A stretch of 64,000 nt of DNA. Origin: UBA1737 sp045653225 (lineage in GTDB: Bacteria; Bacillota_I; Bacilli_A; ML615J-28; CAG-313). Positions 9,398 through 18,500 of the stretch are shown one piece after another. Location: NCBI GenBank assembly GCA_045653225.1, contig JAZOLP010000062.1, forward strand, positions 4,446 through 68,445, written 5' to 3'. The notes under the pieces are model-generated. The model searched no databases. It saw only the letters and a program-made list of their open reading frames with translations, and was not told the DNA's origin. The position numbers were made by a program, and so were the translations under genes. Each line of letters starts with the position of its first letter. Within the stretch, counting starts at the first letter, position 1.

Positions 9398-9910
9398 GTG
9401 ACTTTATTTCAAGAAGTTTATAATAATTTTTTAGGTAGAATTACCGAAGATATGTATATGGAGTATACTCCCAGAGACACAAAAAGAGATTGTCAATCAT
9501 TATTAATAAGTGCGATGTCTAGTTTTGAATTTCCTCGTTTTAATGTATTTGATTATCAAATTGAAGAAATAGTAGAAAATAATGAGGGCGATTTTGAAGA
9601 TCGCTCTTATTTTAATACAGATTTAACACTTGAAGAAATTACTATTTTAGCTGTTTTAATGATGATAGAGTGGCTTGGTAGACAAATTAATTCTTGTGAA
9701 AATATTAGACAAAAATACTCTAGTGCAGATTTTAAGTTTACTTCTCAAGCGGCACATTTGGCGCAACTTACAAAACTGCAAGAAGAGAATTTAAAACATT
9801 CCACACATCTTCAACGTCTTTATAAACGTAGAATTCATGATTCTTCTACAAATAGAATCAAATCTAATTGGAGTAATTTATTTGGGAAGAATGTGGGGAA
9901 TTCAATATGA
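9398..9910 (+). CDS. Head-tail adaptor-like protein
   Basis: About 170 residues, mostly helical, with a conserved-looking ITILAVLMMIEWLGRQI helix near 83-100 and a basic C-terminus. It follows the capsid genes and begins the connector block, where the ring protein binding the portal is expected. The GTG at 9398 is preferred over the TTG at 9395 because AGGAGG ends seven bases before it. Its stop overlaps the next gene's ATG (ATGA). Adaptor assignment rests on position, size and helical content. Confidence 0.5.
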   Translation: MTLFQEVYNNFLGRITEDMYMEYTPRDTKRDCQSLLISAMSSFEFPRFNVFDYQIEEIVENNEGDFEDRSYFNTDLTLEEITILAVLMMIEWLGRQINSCENIRQKYSSADFKFTSQAAHLAQLTKLQEENLKHSTHLQRLYKRRIHDSSTNRIKSNWSNLFGKNVGNSI

Positions 9911-10182
9911 TAATTCCTGTTGAAATTGAAAATAAAAATATTTTTCGTTTAGTTAATCAAATATGGAAATTAATTCCAATGCGTGAAAACGATGAAGATT
10001 GGAAAGCGCATTTAGATGGACTTATTGTGGAAATCGCGGGCTTACAAGAAATTTGCTCCCTTAATCTTTTGATTGTTTTGTCAAAGCTTAAAGGATTAAG
10101 AGTTGAAGAAACAAGCTTTTATACTTACCGTAACACAATATTTAAGACTATAAATCTTTTGAGTGAGGTGCTAAAAAAATGA
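9907..10182 (+). CDS. Small connector-region protein of unknown function
   Basis: 91 residues, predicted all-helical, with no cysteine cluster or membrane segment. It overlaps both neighbours by four bases (ATGA at each end), a sign of tight translational coupling within the connector block. Its place between the adaptor-like and the Ig-domain protein suggests a head-tail joining or assembly role. No family recognised. Confidence 0.5.
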   Translation: MIIPVEIENKNIFRLVNQIWKLIPMRENDEDWKAHLDGLIVEIAGLQEICSLNLLIVLSKLKGLRVEETSFYTYRNTIFKTINLLSEVLKK

Positions 10183-11054
10183 TAGATAATTTAGAGCTAA
10201 TGAAAAAAAGACTTGATTACTATGGTAGTAGCACCAATCCACGAAAAAGAATGGAAGGTCATAAAATTAATTCTTTAAAATATGGTTTAGAAAATAATTC
10301 ATATAACTCAGCAACGGTTGAGCTTGAGGGAAACACTTTTCCAGCATTAATAAATGAAGAGAGACTTACTGAAACTTTAAACAATAAAACTATTTCATGT
10401 CTAAAAGAAAATAACGTAGAAGAAGGAAAAGTAATAACTTGGCAAGAGACAAATACTAAATGGTTAGTTTATTCACATGATTTAAATGAAACTGCTTATT
10501 TTTTGGGTGGAATTCGTTTATGTGAGGAAACGCCATTGGTTATCAAAGATAAAGAGTATTATTTTGCATTAGTGGGTCCCGCAGAAAAGAAGATTGTATC
10601 TTCTAAAAATGGATCTTTTGTAATTGATACTCCAAATCAGAGTTTAGATTTTTTAATACCGGCTTCCGCAGATATCGAAAGATACTTTAAATTTGAATAT
10701 GCGGATAAAACCTGGGAAGTTCAATCAGTGAATACTGTTGACTATAAAAATATTTTAAGAGTTTATGCAGAAGAAAATTATGAGATAGTAGAAGATAAAC
10801 CAGTTTTGGATGATGTTGTTGTAGATGATTGGTTATCAGGACCAGCTGTTGTAAAACCGTTATCTGAAAATACTTATACTATTAACGATGATAGTTTAGA
10901 AGGCTCTTGGAATATTACAGGAGATAATATTAAAATTGTTTCTCAATCAGATAGAGAAATAACTATTAAATGGGATTCTATTAAAAGTGGGTTCTTTACC
11001 GTTGCTTTTGGTAATAAAAGTCAATTAATTCTTGTAGAATCTTTATTTAATTAA
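10179..11054 (+). CDS. Putative head-closure (stopper) protein with C-terminal Ig-like domain
   Basis: 291 residues. The first 190 or so residues include a small beta-barrel-like stretch (VITWQETNTKWLVYSHDLNE), fitting the SPP1 gp16-type stopper that is found at this place in the gene order. Residues about 205-290 form a separate beta domain (TYTINDDSLEGSWNIT, REITIKWDSIKSGFFTVAFG) resembling the Ig-like modules often appended to phage structural proteins, which may coat the neck or bind host surface sugars. The start overlaps the upstream stop by four bases. The stopper call is by position; the Ig-like domain is by pattern. Confidence 0.5.
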   Translation: MIDNLELMKKRLDYYGSSTNPRKRMEGHKINSLKYGLENNSYNSATVELEGNTFPALINEERLTETLNNKTISCLKENNVEEGKVITWQETNTKWLVYSHDLNETAYFLGGIRLCEETPLVIKDKEYYFALVGPAEKKIVSSKNGSFVIDTPNQSLDFLIPASADIERYFKFEYADKTWEVQSVNTVDYKNILRVYAEENYEIVEDKPVLDDVVVDDWLSGPAVVKPLSENTYTINDDSLEGSWNITGDNIKIVSQSDREITIKWDSIKSGFFTVAFGNKSQLILVESLFN

Positions 11055-11078
11055 TGAGAGAAAAAGGAGTTTTGAGAT

Positions 11079-11612
11079 ATGATAGTAGGAAATACTGATT
11101 ATTTATATGATAATAAATCGAGTTTCTTATCAATGGAAAAAGATTTTAGTATTATAATTACTAAAATGCTTGAAGACGAACAATTAAAGAAATTATTATA
11201 TTATAAAACAGACGACTGCCTAAAAAGACCAAATTTAACACAAGCAGAAACTTTTTCTTTAATTGATAAGCATATTAGAATTGTACCTAAAATTGAAACT
11301 ACAGAAGAACAATTATCTTATGTAATTATTTCATTTGATAATTTTACTCCAAACGCGACAAATCCTCAATTTAGAGATAATATTATTACTATTGATATAT
11401 TATGTCATTTTGATTTGTGGAATTTAGGGGATTTTAAATTAAGACCTTATAAAATCGCAGGCCGCATCGATGCAAGATTAAATAATCAGAAATTAAGTGG
11501 TATTGGTACTTTACAATTTTTAGGTGCTAATAACCTTGTTATAAATGACCAGATAGCAGGAATTACTTTAATGTACTCTGCAATTCATGGTGGAGAGGAC
11601 ACAAATGAATAA
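11079..11612 (+). CDS. Putative tail terminator / tail completion protein
   Basis: 177 residues, alpha/beta, with VIISFDNFTPNATNPQFRDNIITIDILCHFD in the middle and GAGTL-like beta strands at the end. In the usual order (adaptor, stopper, tail terminator, major tail protein) this is the tail terminator slot. AAAGGAG lies ahead of the ATG. The end overlaps the start of the next gene by eight bases. Confidence 0.5.
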   Translation: MIVGNTDYLYDNKSSFLSMEKDFSIIITKMLEDEQLKKLLYYKTDDCLKRPNLTQAETFSLIDKHIRIVPKIETTEEQLSYVIISFDNFTPNATNPQFRDNIITIDILCHFDLWNLGDFKLRPYKIAGRIDARLNNQKLSGIGTLQFLGANNLVINDQIAGITLMYSAIHGGEDTNE

Positions 11613-12324
11613 GCTTGCGCTTTATACAGGTGCAGATATTTTATTTGAACAAAACTTCTTTATTCATCAGCCCACTATTGCGGAAATCTCCTCCATGTTT
11701 TCTGAGGCGGAGTTTTTTAAAGTACTCCAGTTCTGTACGAGAACACCGCAACCTGGTATGCAAATTAATAATCTTCTTTTGTTTTATGTAATTCTTCATA
11801 AAGGAGAAGGAGTTACAGAAGAAGATAGAAACAATATTGCTCTATTTTTAAATTTTCTTTTTAAAGATTGCCAAGTATCTTTACTTGAGCAAGGAATACT
11901 TCTTAGTAGAGAAGAGAAGAAAGAGTTTTTATTATTAGACAATGATTTATTTATTAAATTTCAAGATTATATAAAAGAAATTTTTTGTATTCATAAATTA
12001 TTTAGTGAAAAAGTTGAAGCGGAAGAATTTAAACCCGTAGACGCGCGAGCCGCAGCAATTGCGGAAGCTCTCAACAAAGGGAGACAAAAAGTTGCCGAAG
12101 CAAAAACCGCTCAAGCAAATGAAAAAAGTGCGATTGGAGCTTATTTAGAAATTCTTTCTGTTGGACTTGGAGTCTCAATGCGTGATTTGGCTAATCATAC
12201 ATTTCATCAATTATTTGGATTAGTAGATAGGTTTTCAAAAAAGCAAAGTTTTGATATTGATTTACAATGTAGATTAGCTGGTGCAAAAGGGGATAAACCA
12301 CTTGATAATTGGATGGGTATTTAA
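11605..12324 (+). CDS. Tail-module protein of unknown function
   Basis: 239 residues from the ATG at 11605 (GGAGAGGA six bases before; an upstream in-frame GTG at 11587 would place that site inside the gene). Mostly helical, with an Ala/Glu-rich stretch (DARAAAIAEALNKGRQ, about 145-175) and a C-terminus ending LQCRLAGAKGDKPLDNWMGI. That ending reminds me of tail-chaperone or neck proteins, but this gene precedes the major tail protein, so I leave the role open. Confidence 0.5.
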   Translation: MNKLALYTGADILFEQNFFIHQPTIAEISSMFSEAEFFKVLQFCTRTPQPGMQINNLLLFYVILHKGEGVTEEDRNNIALFLNFLFKDCQVSLLEQGILLSREEKKEFLLLDNDLFIKFQDYIKEIFCIHKLFSEKVEAEEFKPVDARAAAIAEALNKGRQKVAEAKTAQANEKSAIGAYLEILSVGLGVSMRDLANHTFHQLFGLVDRFSKKQSFDIDLQCRLAGAKGDKPLDNWMGI

Positions 12325-12377
12325 AATTCTTTTTTTAATATAAAAATAAAACTTTTTTAAAGGAGGAAATATACACT

Positions 12378-13232
12378 ATGTTAGGTATGAATAAACAATT
12401 TGGCGTTAGAGAAATTGCAAACGTAGTTCTTAAAGCTAAAGCAGAAATGAAAATTGGCAATACTGAATTCAAAGCAGGCGAACCAGTTCTTTATTTTGAC
12501 ACATTAAAAACATCAACAGTTGAGGGTGCAGCTACAACAGTATACGCAACTGGTGGTAGAGGTAACGCGAGATTAGTATCATGGGACGGCGAAAGAACAA
12601 TCACATTCACAATGGAAGATGCTCTTATTTCTCCTATGGGTCTTGCTGTTCTTGCTGGCGCAGGCCTTATCTCTGAGTCAAAAGAAGCACATTTTAATGC
12701 TAGAATTGAAGGAACACTTGGCACAGATGGTAACGTAACAGCGGCTTGGCCAACAACTGATTTTAAAAAGCCAACTATTAAAGAGGGTACTGTTCTTAAA
12801 GCATATGCAGGTATTGTTGAAGGAGATGGATCAAATCCTGATAAATTAGTAGAAGCAACAATAGATGCAGAAGGTGTTGAATTTACAGTATCAGAAAAAC
12901 CCGATGCAGAAACAAATGTAACAGTATTTGTAGATTATTATTCTAATGAAAATGTTCTTACTATTGATATCGAACCAGGTAAATTCTCAGGCAACTTCTA
13001 TCTTGAAGCTGCTACATTATTCAGAGACACAGATGGTAAAGATCATGCTGCTGAATTTATAATTCCAAACTGCCGTGTACAGTCAAACTTCACATTCACA
13101 ATGGCTGCTACTGGTGATCCATCAACATTTACATTTACAATGGACGCATTCCCAGGTTATACAGCTTATGACAAAACAAAGAAAGTACTCTGCGCAATCC
13201 AAGTACTTGGTGACTCTGCCAGTAGTAACTAA
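12378..13232 (+). CDS. Major tail (tube) protein, short form
   Basis: 284 residues, beta-rich. GRGNARLVSWDGERTITFTMEDALISP (about 62-88) is a pattern I know from tail-tube proteins, here with an inserted second domain (about 120-200) resembling an Ig or lectin-like module. The C-terminal strands FTFTMAATGDPSTFTFTMDAF fit the tube fold. A strong AAGGAGGA RBS indicates high expression. Immediately after the stop, the +1 frame continues as an acidic 28-codon tail up to an abutting terminator, suggesting a frameshifted long form ending at 13317 (separate entry). Confidence 0.8.
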   Translation: MLGMNKQFGVREIANVVLKAKAEMKIGNTEFKAGEPVLYFDTLKTSTVEGAATTVYATGGRGNARLVSWDGERTITFTMEDALISPMGLAVLAGAGLISESKEAHFNARIEGTLGTDGNVTAAWPTTDFKKPTIKEGTVLKAYAGIVEGDGSNPDKLVEATIDAEGVEFTVSEKPDAETNVTVFVDYYSNENVLTIDIEPGKFSGNFYLEAATLFRDTDGKDHAAEFIIPNCRVQSNFTFTMAATGDPSTFTFTMDAFPGYTAYDKTKKVLCAIQVLGDSASSN

Positions 13233-13317
13233 TAATATTACAGAAGAAGAAAACGAACCAGAAAATTATAATTTAGATTATGATTATGATTTTGGTTCTG
13301 GAGATCCAACAATTTGA
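13206..13317 (+). CDS. +1-frame acidic C-terminal extension of the major tail protein (candidate programmed frameshift)
   Basis: After the zero-frame TAA at 13230-13232 the +1 frame stays open for 28 codons (13231-13314) and encodes NNITEEENEPENYNLDYDYD then FGSGDPTI. It ends in TGA at 13315-13317, four bases before a perfect terminator stem. It has no RBS and no ATG of its own near the junction. Listeria phage PSA is known to make long forms of its capsid and tail proteins by +1 frameshifting, so a similar event is plausible. The start given here is the approximate junction region; the exact slip codon is not known. Confidence 0.5.
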
Positions 13318-13321
13318 TTTT

Positions 13322-13355
13322 AAGGGAAGAGAGAAATCTCTTCCCTTATTTTTTA
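13322..13355 (+). terminator. Intrinsic terminator after the major tail gene
   Basis: Perfect 11-bp stem (13322-13332 with 13337-13347), GAAA tetraloop, then ATTTTTTATTT. The stem begins four bases after the +1-frame stop codon and 90 bases after the zero-frame stop, so it is fitted to the long form of the tail protein. Confidence 0.92.
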
Positions 13356-13383
13356 TTTAGATCTAAAGAAAGGAGAGAAGAAT

Positions 13384-14796
13384 ATGGGAGCATTTGTATT
13401 TGGAAAAAAAACTATATATCCTTATGTTCATTTTCATTTTTCTCATTACCAAACAGATTCTGATTATATAAAAGGTATTACTATGTTTCAAAGCGCATAT
13501 AATCAAGCAAGTAATAATGCCTATAGCAACTATATTCAACAAAATTATAACGCTGCTCAATTACGAGCATTGGAAAATGTGTTTGGACAGTATAACACAA
13601 TAGAAACATGGGAATCTTATATTGCAGGAGTAATAGAATCTGAAATATCTTCTAATTTAAGACAAAGTGTTGAGCATGTTTTAAACTCCAAGAATGCCTT
13701 TGTCTCGGCGATGTCTGGAGTAAATTTAACTGCTCGAAGAAGCGAGACTATTGATGATTTTTTGCGGAGTATTGGTAATATTTTAAAAGAACTTGGAGAA
13801 AATAATACAATATTTACAACAATGCGATATATTTTATTATCTAAAGGTACAAATCAAACATTATCTAATTTAAGAGCAAGTTTTTGCAAAGCAATTCAAA
13901 AACAAGGTATCGGAAAAGTAGATTTAGAATTAACCAATAATATATTAACACGTTTTTATCAACTTTTAAGCTCAGACCCAAATGGAAAATTAAAGAAGGG
14001 TGACGTAAAAGGCTTTGTTGGAAAAAAAATGGCTGAAGACTTAGAATTAATACCTCCAATGCTATTGTCTCGAGCAATCTCTTCATCTATTGGTAATAGC
14101 ATAGGGCAATTACGTCATACTGGAAGCAATAGAAGAGGTAGCATTAAAATACAGGAAGTAAGTGGTGATGTATTTACAGAAGGTCCTGCGACAGTAGAAA
14201 TTAAACCGGATTCTGTTTTAAAAATTAGAATAAATACAGACAATCAAATTTCTGGCTCTGTTGAGATTGATACTGGTATATCTACAAAATTTTATAATCA
14301 AAAGGCTTTAAAGGATTTTGGGGTGGGAACGATTAGCTCTACTCCTTTTTACCAATATGCGCTAGGTACATTAAAAAAACCAGATACCTTACAAATGAGA
14401 CATATTCTTTCAAATACCATAGCTTTTCAAAAAGAAAATGGAAGTGAGTACGCGACATTAAAAAGTGCTATTATTAAACGATACATTACTACTTTTTTAT
14501 CAGGTACAGGAACCACCTCCAATGAAATTAAAGATACTAGCCAAATTTTATTTGTTAATGATAAAGCATATCCAATGTCACTAATTATTAAAAAAATTGC
14601 TCAATCTGAAGCTATACAAGATTTAGATGGTATTTTTAAGATTACCTATAAAAATCCTAATAAGTGGCTTGGAGACGGTGGTCCATCTAAAGCAAGAGCT
14701 TATAAGAGAAGCAAAGACTTTTTGCATAACTTACATAATATAAAAATGTCGATAAAGTTCCATCCTGAACAGGTATTTACTAAATTAGGATTATAG
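13384..14796 (+). CDS. Large tail-region protein of unknown function
   Basis: 470 residues with AAAGGAGAG before the ATG. N-terminal region has Tyr/Asn/Gln-rich helices (AYNQASNNAYSNYIQQNYNA, about 39-58), then a helical middle with IGKVDLELTNNILTRFYQLL and a beta-rich segment around 260-300 (VTIEIKP-like, SVEIDTGISTKFYNQ). It lies between the major tail protein and the tail chaperone, an uncommon position for a gene of this size. It is separated from both by a terminator upstream and a promoter downstream, so it may be a late addition. No family recognised. Confidence 0.55.
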   Translation: MGAFVFGKKTIYPYVHFHFSHYQTDSDYIKGITMFQSAYNQASNNAYSNYIQQNYNAAQLRALENVFGQYNTIETWESYIAGVIESEISSNLRQSVEHVLNSKNAFVSAMSGVNLTARRSETIDDFLRSIGNILKELGENNTIFTTMRYILLSKGTNQTLSNLRASFCKAIQKQGIGKVDLELTNNILTRFYQLLSSDPNGKLKKGDVKGFVGKKMAEDLELIPPMLLSRAISSSIGNSIGQLRHTGSNRRGSIKIQEVSGDVFTEGPATVEIKPDSVLKIRINTDNQISGSVEIDTGISTKFYNQKALKDFGVGTISSTPFYQYALGTLKKPDTLQMRHILSNTIAFQKENGSEYATLKSAIIKRYITTFLSGTGTTSNEIKDTSQILFVNDKAYPMSLIIKKIAQSEAIQDLDGIFKITYKNPNKWLGDGGPSKARAYKRSKDFLHNLHNIKMSIKFHPEQVFTKLGL

Positions 14797-14798
14797 TC

Positions 14799-14827
14799 TT
14801 GACAAAATCGAAAATTTTTGATAAAAT
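14799..14827 (+). promoter_or_regulatory. Sigma-70-type promoter for the tail chaperone/tape-measure genes
   Basis: TTGACA at 14799-14804, exactly 17 bases, TAAAAT at 14822-14827. It begins three bases after the preceding stop codon and is the best consensus promoter in the + strand half. The leader downstream also contains a small hairpin (GGAAAG with CTTTCC). Confidence 0.85.
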
Positions 14828-14889
14828 ATAACTATCAAAGGAAAGAAAAATTTACTTTCCGCAAATGAGAAAAAGGAGGACAAATTAAA

Positions 14890-15408
14890 ATGGCAAAAAT
14901 TGGTTTAACAAAACTTATTACAATAAAAGAGCCTGAAGTTAGCATAATGCATATTGGAGAACAAACTTTAGAAGTAAAGCAGTATCTTCCACTTGAAAAG
15001 AAAATTGAATTAGTAAATCATGTTGCTAATAGTTCTATTACAGAAACAGGAATCAATCCTATTCAGAGAGATGTTCTCGCTGATTTAGCTATTGTAGAAT
15101 ATTATACAAACATTAAATTCACAGAAAAGCAAAAAGAAGATATGCAGAAAACATATGATTTACTTTCTATAAATGGTATTATTGAAAGTGTTAAAAAATT
15201 AATTCCTTCAAACGAGCTTGGTCAGATAATGAATTGGATTTGGTCTTGTGTAAATGCTATTGAAACATATGGTAATTCCGCGCGTGGTATTTTAAAAGAC
15301 ATTACAACCAATTATGATAGCACAAAACTTAATGTTGAAGAAATATTAAAAGATATTAAAGATCCAGCAATAGCGGAATTCATTAAAAATTTACCTAACC
15401 TGGTCTAA
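14890..15408 (+). CDS. Tail assembly chaperone-like protein
   Basis: 172 residues, mostly helical, in the slot directly before the tape measure where the chaperone that coats the tape measure during tail assembly is expected. Its segments LPLEKKIELVNHVAN, DVLADLAIVEYYTNIKFTE and GILKDITTNYD fit the small helical chaperones of Firmicutes phages. The usual -1 frameshift extension is not evident: a slippery-looking A AAT TTA occurs at 15387-15393, but the -1 frame stops two codons later. AAAGGAGG RBS. Confidence 0.65.
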   Translation: MAKIGLTKLITIKEPEVSIMHIGEQTLEVKQYLPLEKKIELVNHVANSSITETGINPIQRDVLADLAIVEYYTNIKFTEKQKEDMQKTYDLLSINGIIESVKKLIPSNELGQIMNWIWSCVNAIETYGNSARGILKDITTNYDSTKLNVEEILKDIKDPAIAEFIKNLPNLV

Positions 15409-15418
15409 TTTGAATAAT

Positions 15419-15446
15419 CTATTTATTTTATCGCGTAAATAAATAG
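15419..15446 (+). other. AT-rich stem-loop after the tail chaperone gene
   Basis: A perfect 10-bp inverted repeat (15419-15428 with 15437-15446) with an 8-base loop TATCGCGT, upstream of a separate terminator hairpin. No T-run follows. Two hairpins in a row suggest transcript processing or attenuation between chaperone and tape measure. Confidence 0.45.
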
Positions 15447-15462
15447 AGAAAGAAAAGTATTT

Positions 15463-15501
15463 AACCCTTTTATCCTTTCTTGGATAAAAGGGTTATTTTT
15501 T
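15463..15501 (+). terminator. Intrinsic terminator between tail chaperone and tape measure
   Basis: Perfect 13-bp stem (15463-15475 with 15482-15494), 6-base loop, then ATTTTTT. It would limit transcription into the tape measure gene, setting a high chaperone to tape-measure ratio; no frameshift is needed for that if the ratio is set here. Confidence 0.9.
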
Positions 15502-15531
15502 GTTTATAAAGGAGAGAAAGGAGAATATAAT

Positions 15532-18500
15532 ATGGCGAATAACAGAGTTGTGGTAAATTTTGATTTTAAAGCTAATACTCAAGATATTCAAACACAATTA
15601 AATAGCTTAAAAACAAATTTACAACAAATTATAGGTCAATCTAGTAAGATAAATATTGGTGGACATATTAACACACAGTTAAAAGACGCTGTGGGAGCCG
15701 CACAGTCATTACAAAAGCATTTAACCGCATCTTTCAACACAAATACAGGTCAATTAGATTTGGCAAAGTTTAATGCTTCATTGAAATCTTCTAATCAGAA
15801 TGTTACTATGCTCGGAAAACAATTACTCGGTGCGGGTGCAGAGGGTAAAGCAGCATTTATGGGACTTGCTACTAGTCTAGTTCAAGCAGAAATACCTGCT
15901 GTAAAGCTTAGTACTACAATGGGTAAATTAATGACAACTTTTGCAAACAATGCTCGTTGGATGATTTCTTCTTCTGTGTTAACAGGTTTCATATCTGGTA
16001 TTAGAGAAGCTGTTGATTATACAAAAGATTTAAATGAAAGTTTAACAGATATTAGAATTGTTACTGGTAAATCTTCAGAAGAAATGAATAGATTAGCCAA
16101 GTCAGCAAATAGAATGGCAAAAGAGCTTAAAACCTCTACTGCGGAAATTGTTAAAGGCCAATTAATCTATTATCAACAGGGTGATAGTGCAGAGCTTGCA
16201 GCAAAGAAAGCTGAGATTACAACTAAAGCAGCCAATGTGTCTTTTGGTACTTCTCAAGAACAAATGTCTGAATATTTAACCGCAATTTGGAATTCATATC
16301 AAGTTGGAGAAGAAAATTTAGAACAGTTTGTTGATGTACTCGCGGCAGTTGGTGCAACAACCGCGACAAGTATGGAAGAAATTGCAACAGCGATGCAGAA
16401 AGTTGCCGCGACAGGTAATGCAGTAGGTGTTTCTTATGAGCAATTAACAGCAACAATTGCAACTATTTCATCTATAACAAGAACAAGCTCTGAACAGGTT
16501 GGTACCGCGTTAAAAACTATTTATGCACGTATTGGTGATTTAAAAGCTGGTGGTCTCGATGAAGATGATATTGGTCTTGGTCAAGTTTCTACTGGTTTGA
16601 AAAAAGTTGGAATTGAAATTTTAGATACTAACAATAATATTCGTGATATGGGCGAAGTTGTTGAAGAAATTGGTACTAAATGGGAAGGATGGACAGAAGC
16701 TCAACAGCAAGCGATAGTTCAATTAATTGCGGGTAAAAGACAGTATACTCAAATGATGGCATTGTTTGACAACTGGGATATGTATGAATCCACTCTTGCT
16801 ACCGCAGAAGGCGCAGACGGTGAATTAAATAAACAACAAGAAATTTGGGCAGAAAGCTGGGAAGCCGCGAGTCAAAATGTTCAAGCTTCTTTAGAAAGTC
16901 TTTACGGTCAAATTTTTGATGATGATGTTTTTATTGATTTCTTAAATGGTTTAAATTTAATCCTTGAAGGTATAGATGGAATTACTGATTTGTTTGGCGG
17001 ACTCGGCAACACATTGCTTATTTTGTCTACTTTGTTAGTTCAAAGATTTTCTATTCCTCTTGCAGATGGATTGCGCAACGCTGCAATGCAAGCAAAATTA
17101 TTATTTGATTTTACAAACAAAGGATATCAAAAACAAATGTCTGACGTCCAAGAGTTATTGGGCAGCGTAAAAGCAGTAAACAGTGAAGAGCAAACTCAAT
17201 TAAATATTTTAAAAACTAGAGCTCAATTAAATAGTGAATATGCAGCCATAGAAGAAAAATTAACTGCTGAGCAAAAAACTCAGTACAAAGCAGAAATGCA
17301 AAATTTACAAGTTCTACAAGATGCTGCTTTGATTAAAGCAAAAAATTTAGATTTAACCAAGCAAGAAACGTCAGAAAAAATAAAAGAAAATTTTTCACGT
17401 GGCAAAACAGGTAAATCAGATGCTTTAGGCATGGCTCACGCACAGTTTAATGCAGAGAAAAACCGTTTAACTGATTTGTATACAGGGTTAATTCCTGATG
17501 AGAAAATGCCCGGTTTAGAAAAATTAATAAATAATTTTAAAACCGGTAGTATAAATGCAACAGAGTTTAGACAAGAATTGGCAAAAATTGAACCTGAGCT
17601 TGCAAATGATAGTGGTTTAGATTTGTATATTCAAGGATTAGAAGAAACTCGAAACAAGATACATGAATTACAAAATGAATTAAATATATTATCAAACGCA
17701 CCTCTTGCACTTGGAGAAGAGAATCAGTTTAATAATATGGGTGCGGATCAAGCAATTCAAAAATATGCTCAATTAAAAGGTCAACTAGAATATTATGGTA
17801 ATGCGTTAAAAACTGTGTCTTTTAATACAAAAGATGCAGAAAGTAGTCAGCAATCTATTAATACTGTTTTAAATGCTGCAGCAAAAATTTACGCAGATAA
17901 CCCTGAAAAACTTAATAAAATATCACAAGCTTTAAAAGCTACAGATCTTTCAGCTGAGCAATTTGAGGCTGAGGTTAAGCAATTAAAAAATGATTTAAAA
18001 GAACTCTATAGCTCTGAAAATGGCGGCTCTGGTAAGCTAGTCAATCAATTTATGAAAGTTAGAGATGCAATTAAAAATTCTGGCGGAGACGTTAAAGAAT
18101 TAGATAGACTAATTGACGAATTATCTGGTAGCGTATACATTGCTGAGCAAGGTTTTGACCAAATGGGAGAATCTGCTGAAAAGGCAAAAGGAAAGCTTGA
18201 TCCAACACAAAACAAAAAAGATTGGGCGAGTTGGTCTGTGTCTATCTCAAGTGCGCTTATGTCTCTAATGAGTATTGTTAATGCAGTAAAATCTGCTTTT
18301 GATAGTTTTAATAATCCTGATGCAACTGGTTGGGAAAAATTTAGTGCAGTTATAAGTGTTGTTACTACTGTTTTAATGAGCGTCTCTATGTTATATCCAG
18401 TTGTTAGTGGTATAGTGGTAGCAAGTAATAGGGCTATGGCTGCTTCTGCAGCAGGCACTGCGACTGCAGCACAAGCAATGTGGGCGTCAATTCTCGGTCC

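Noticed and set aside
15387..15440. -1 slippery site in the tail chaperone gene
   Set aside because: The heptamer A AAT TTA is present, but the -1 frame ends two codons later; the +1 frame runs on to 15440 but encodes an unconvincing peptide.
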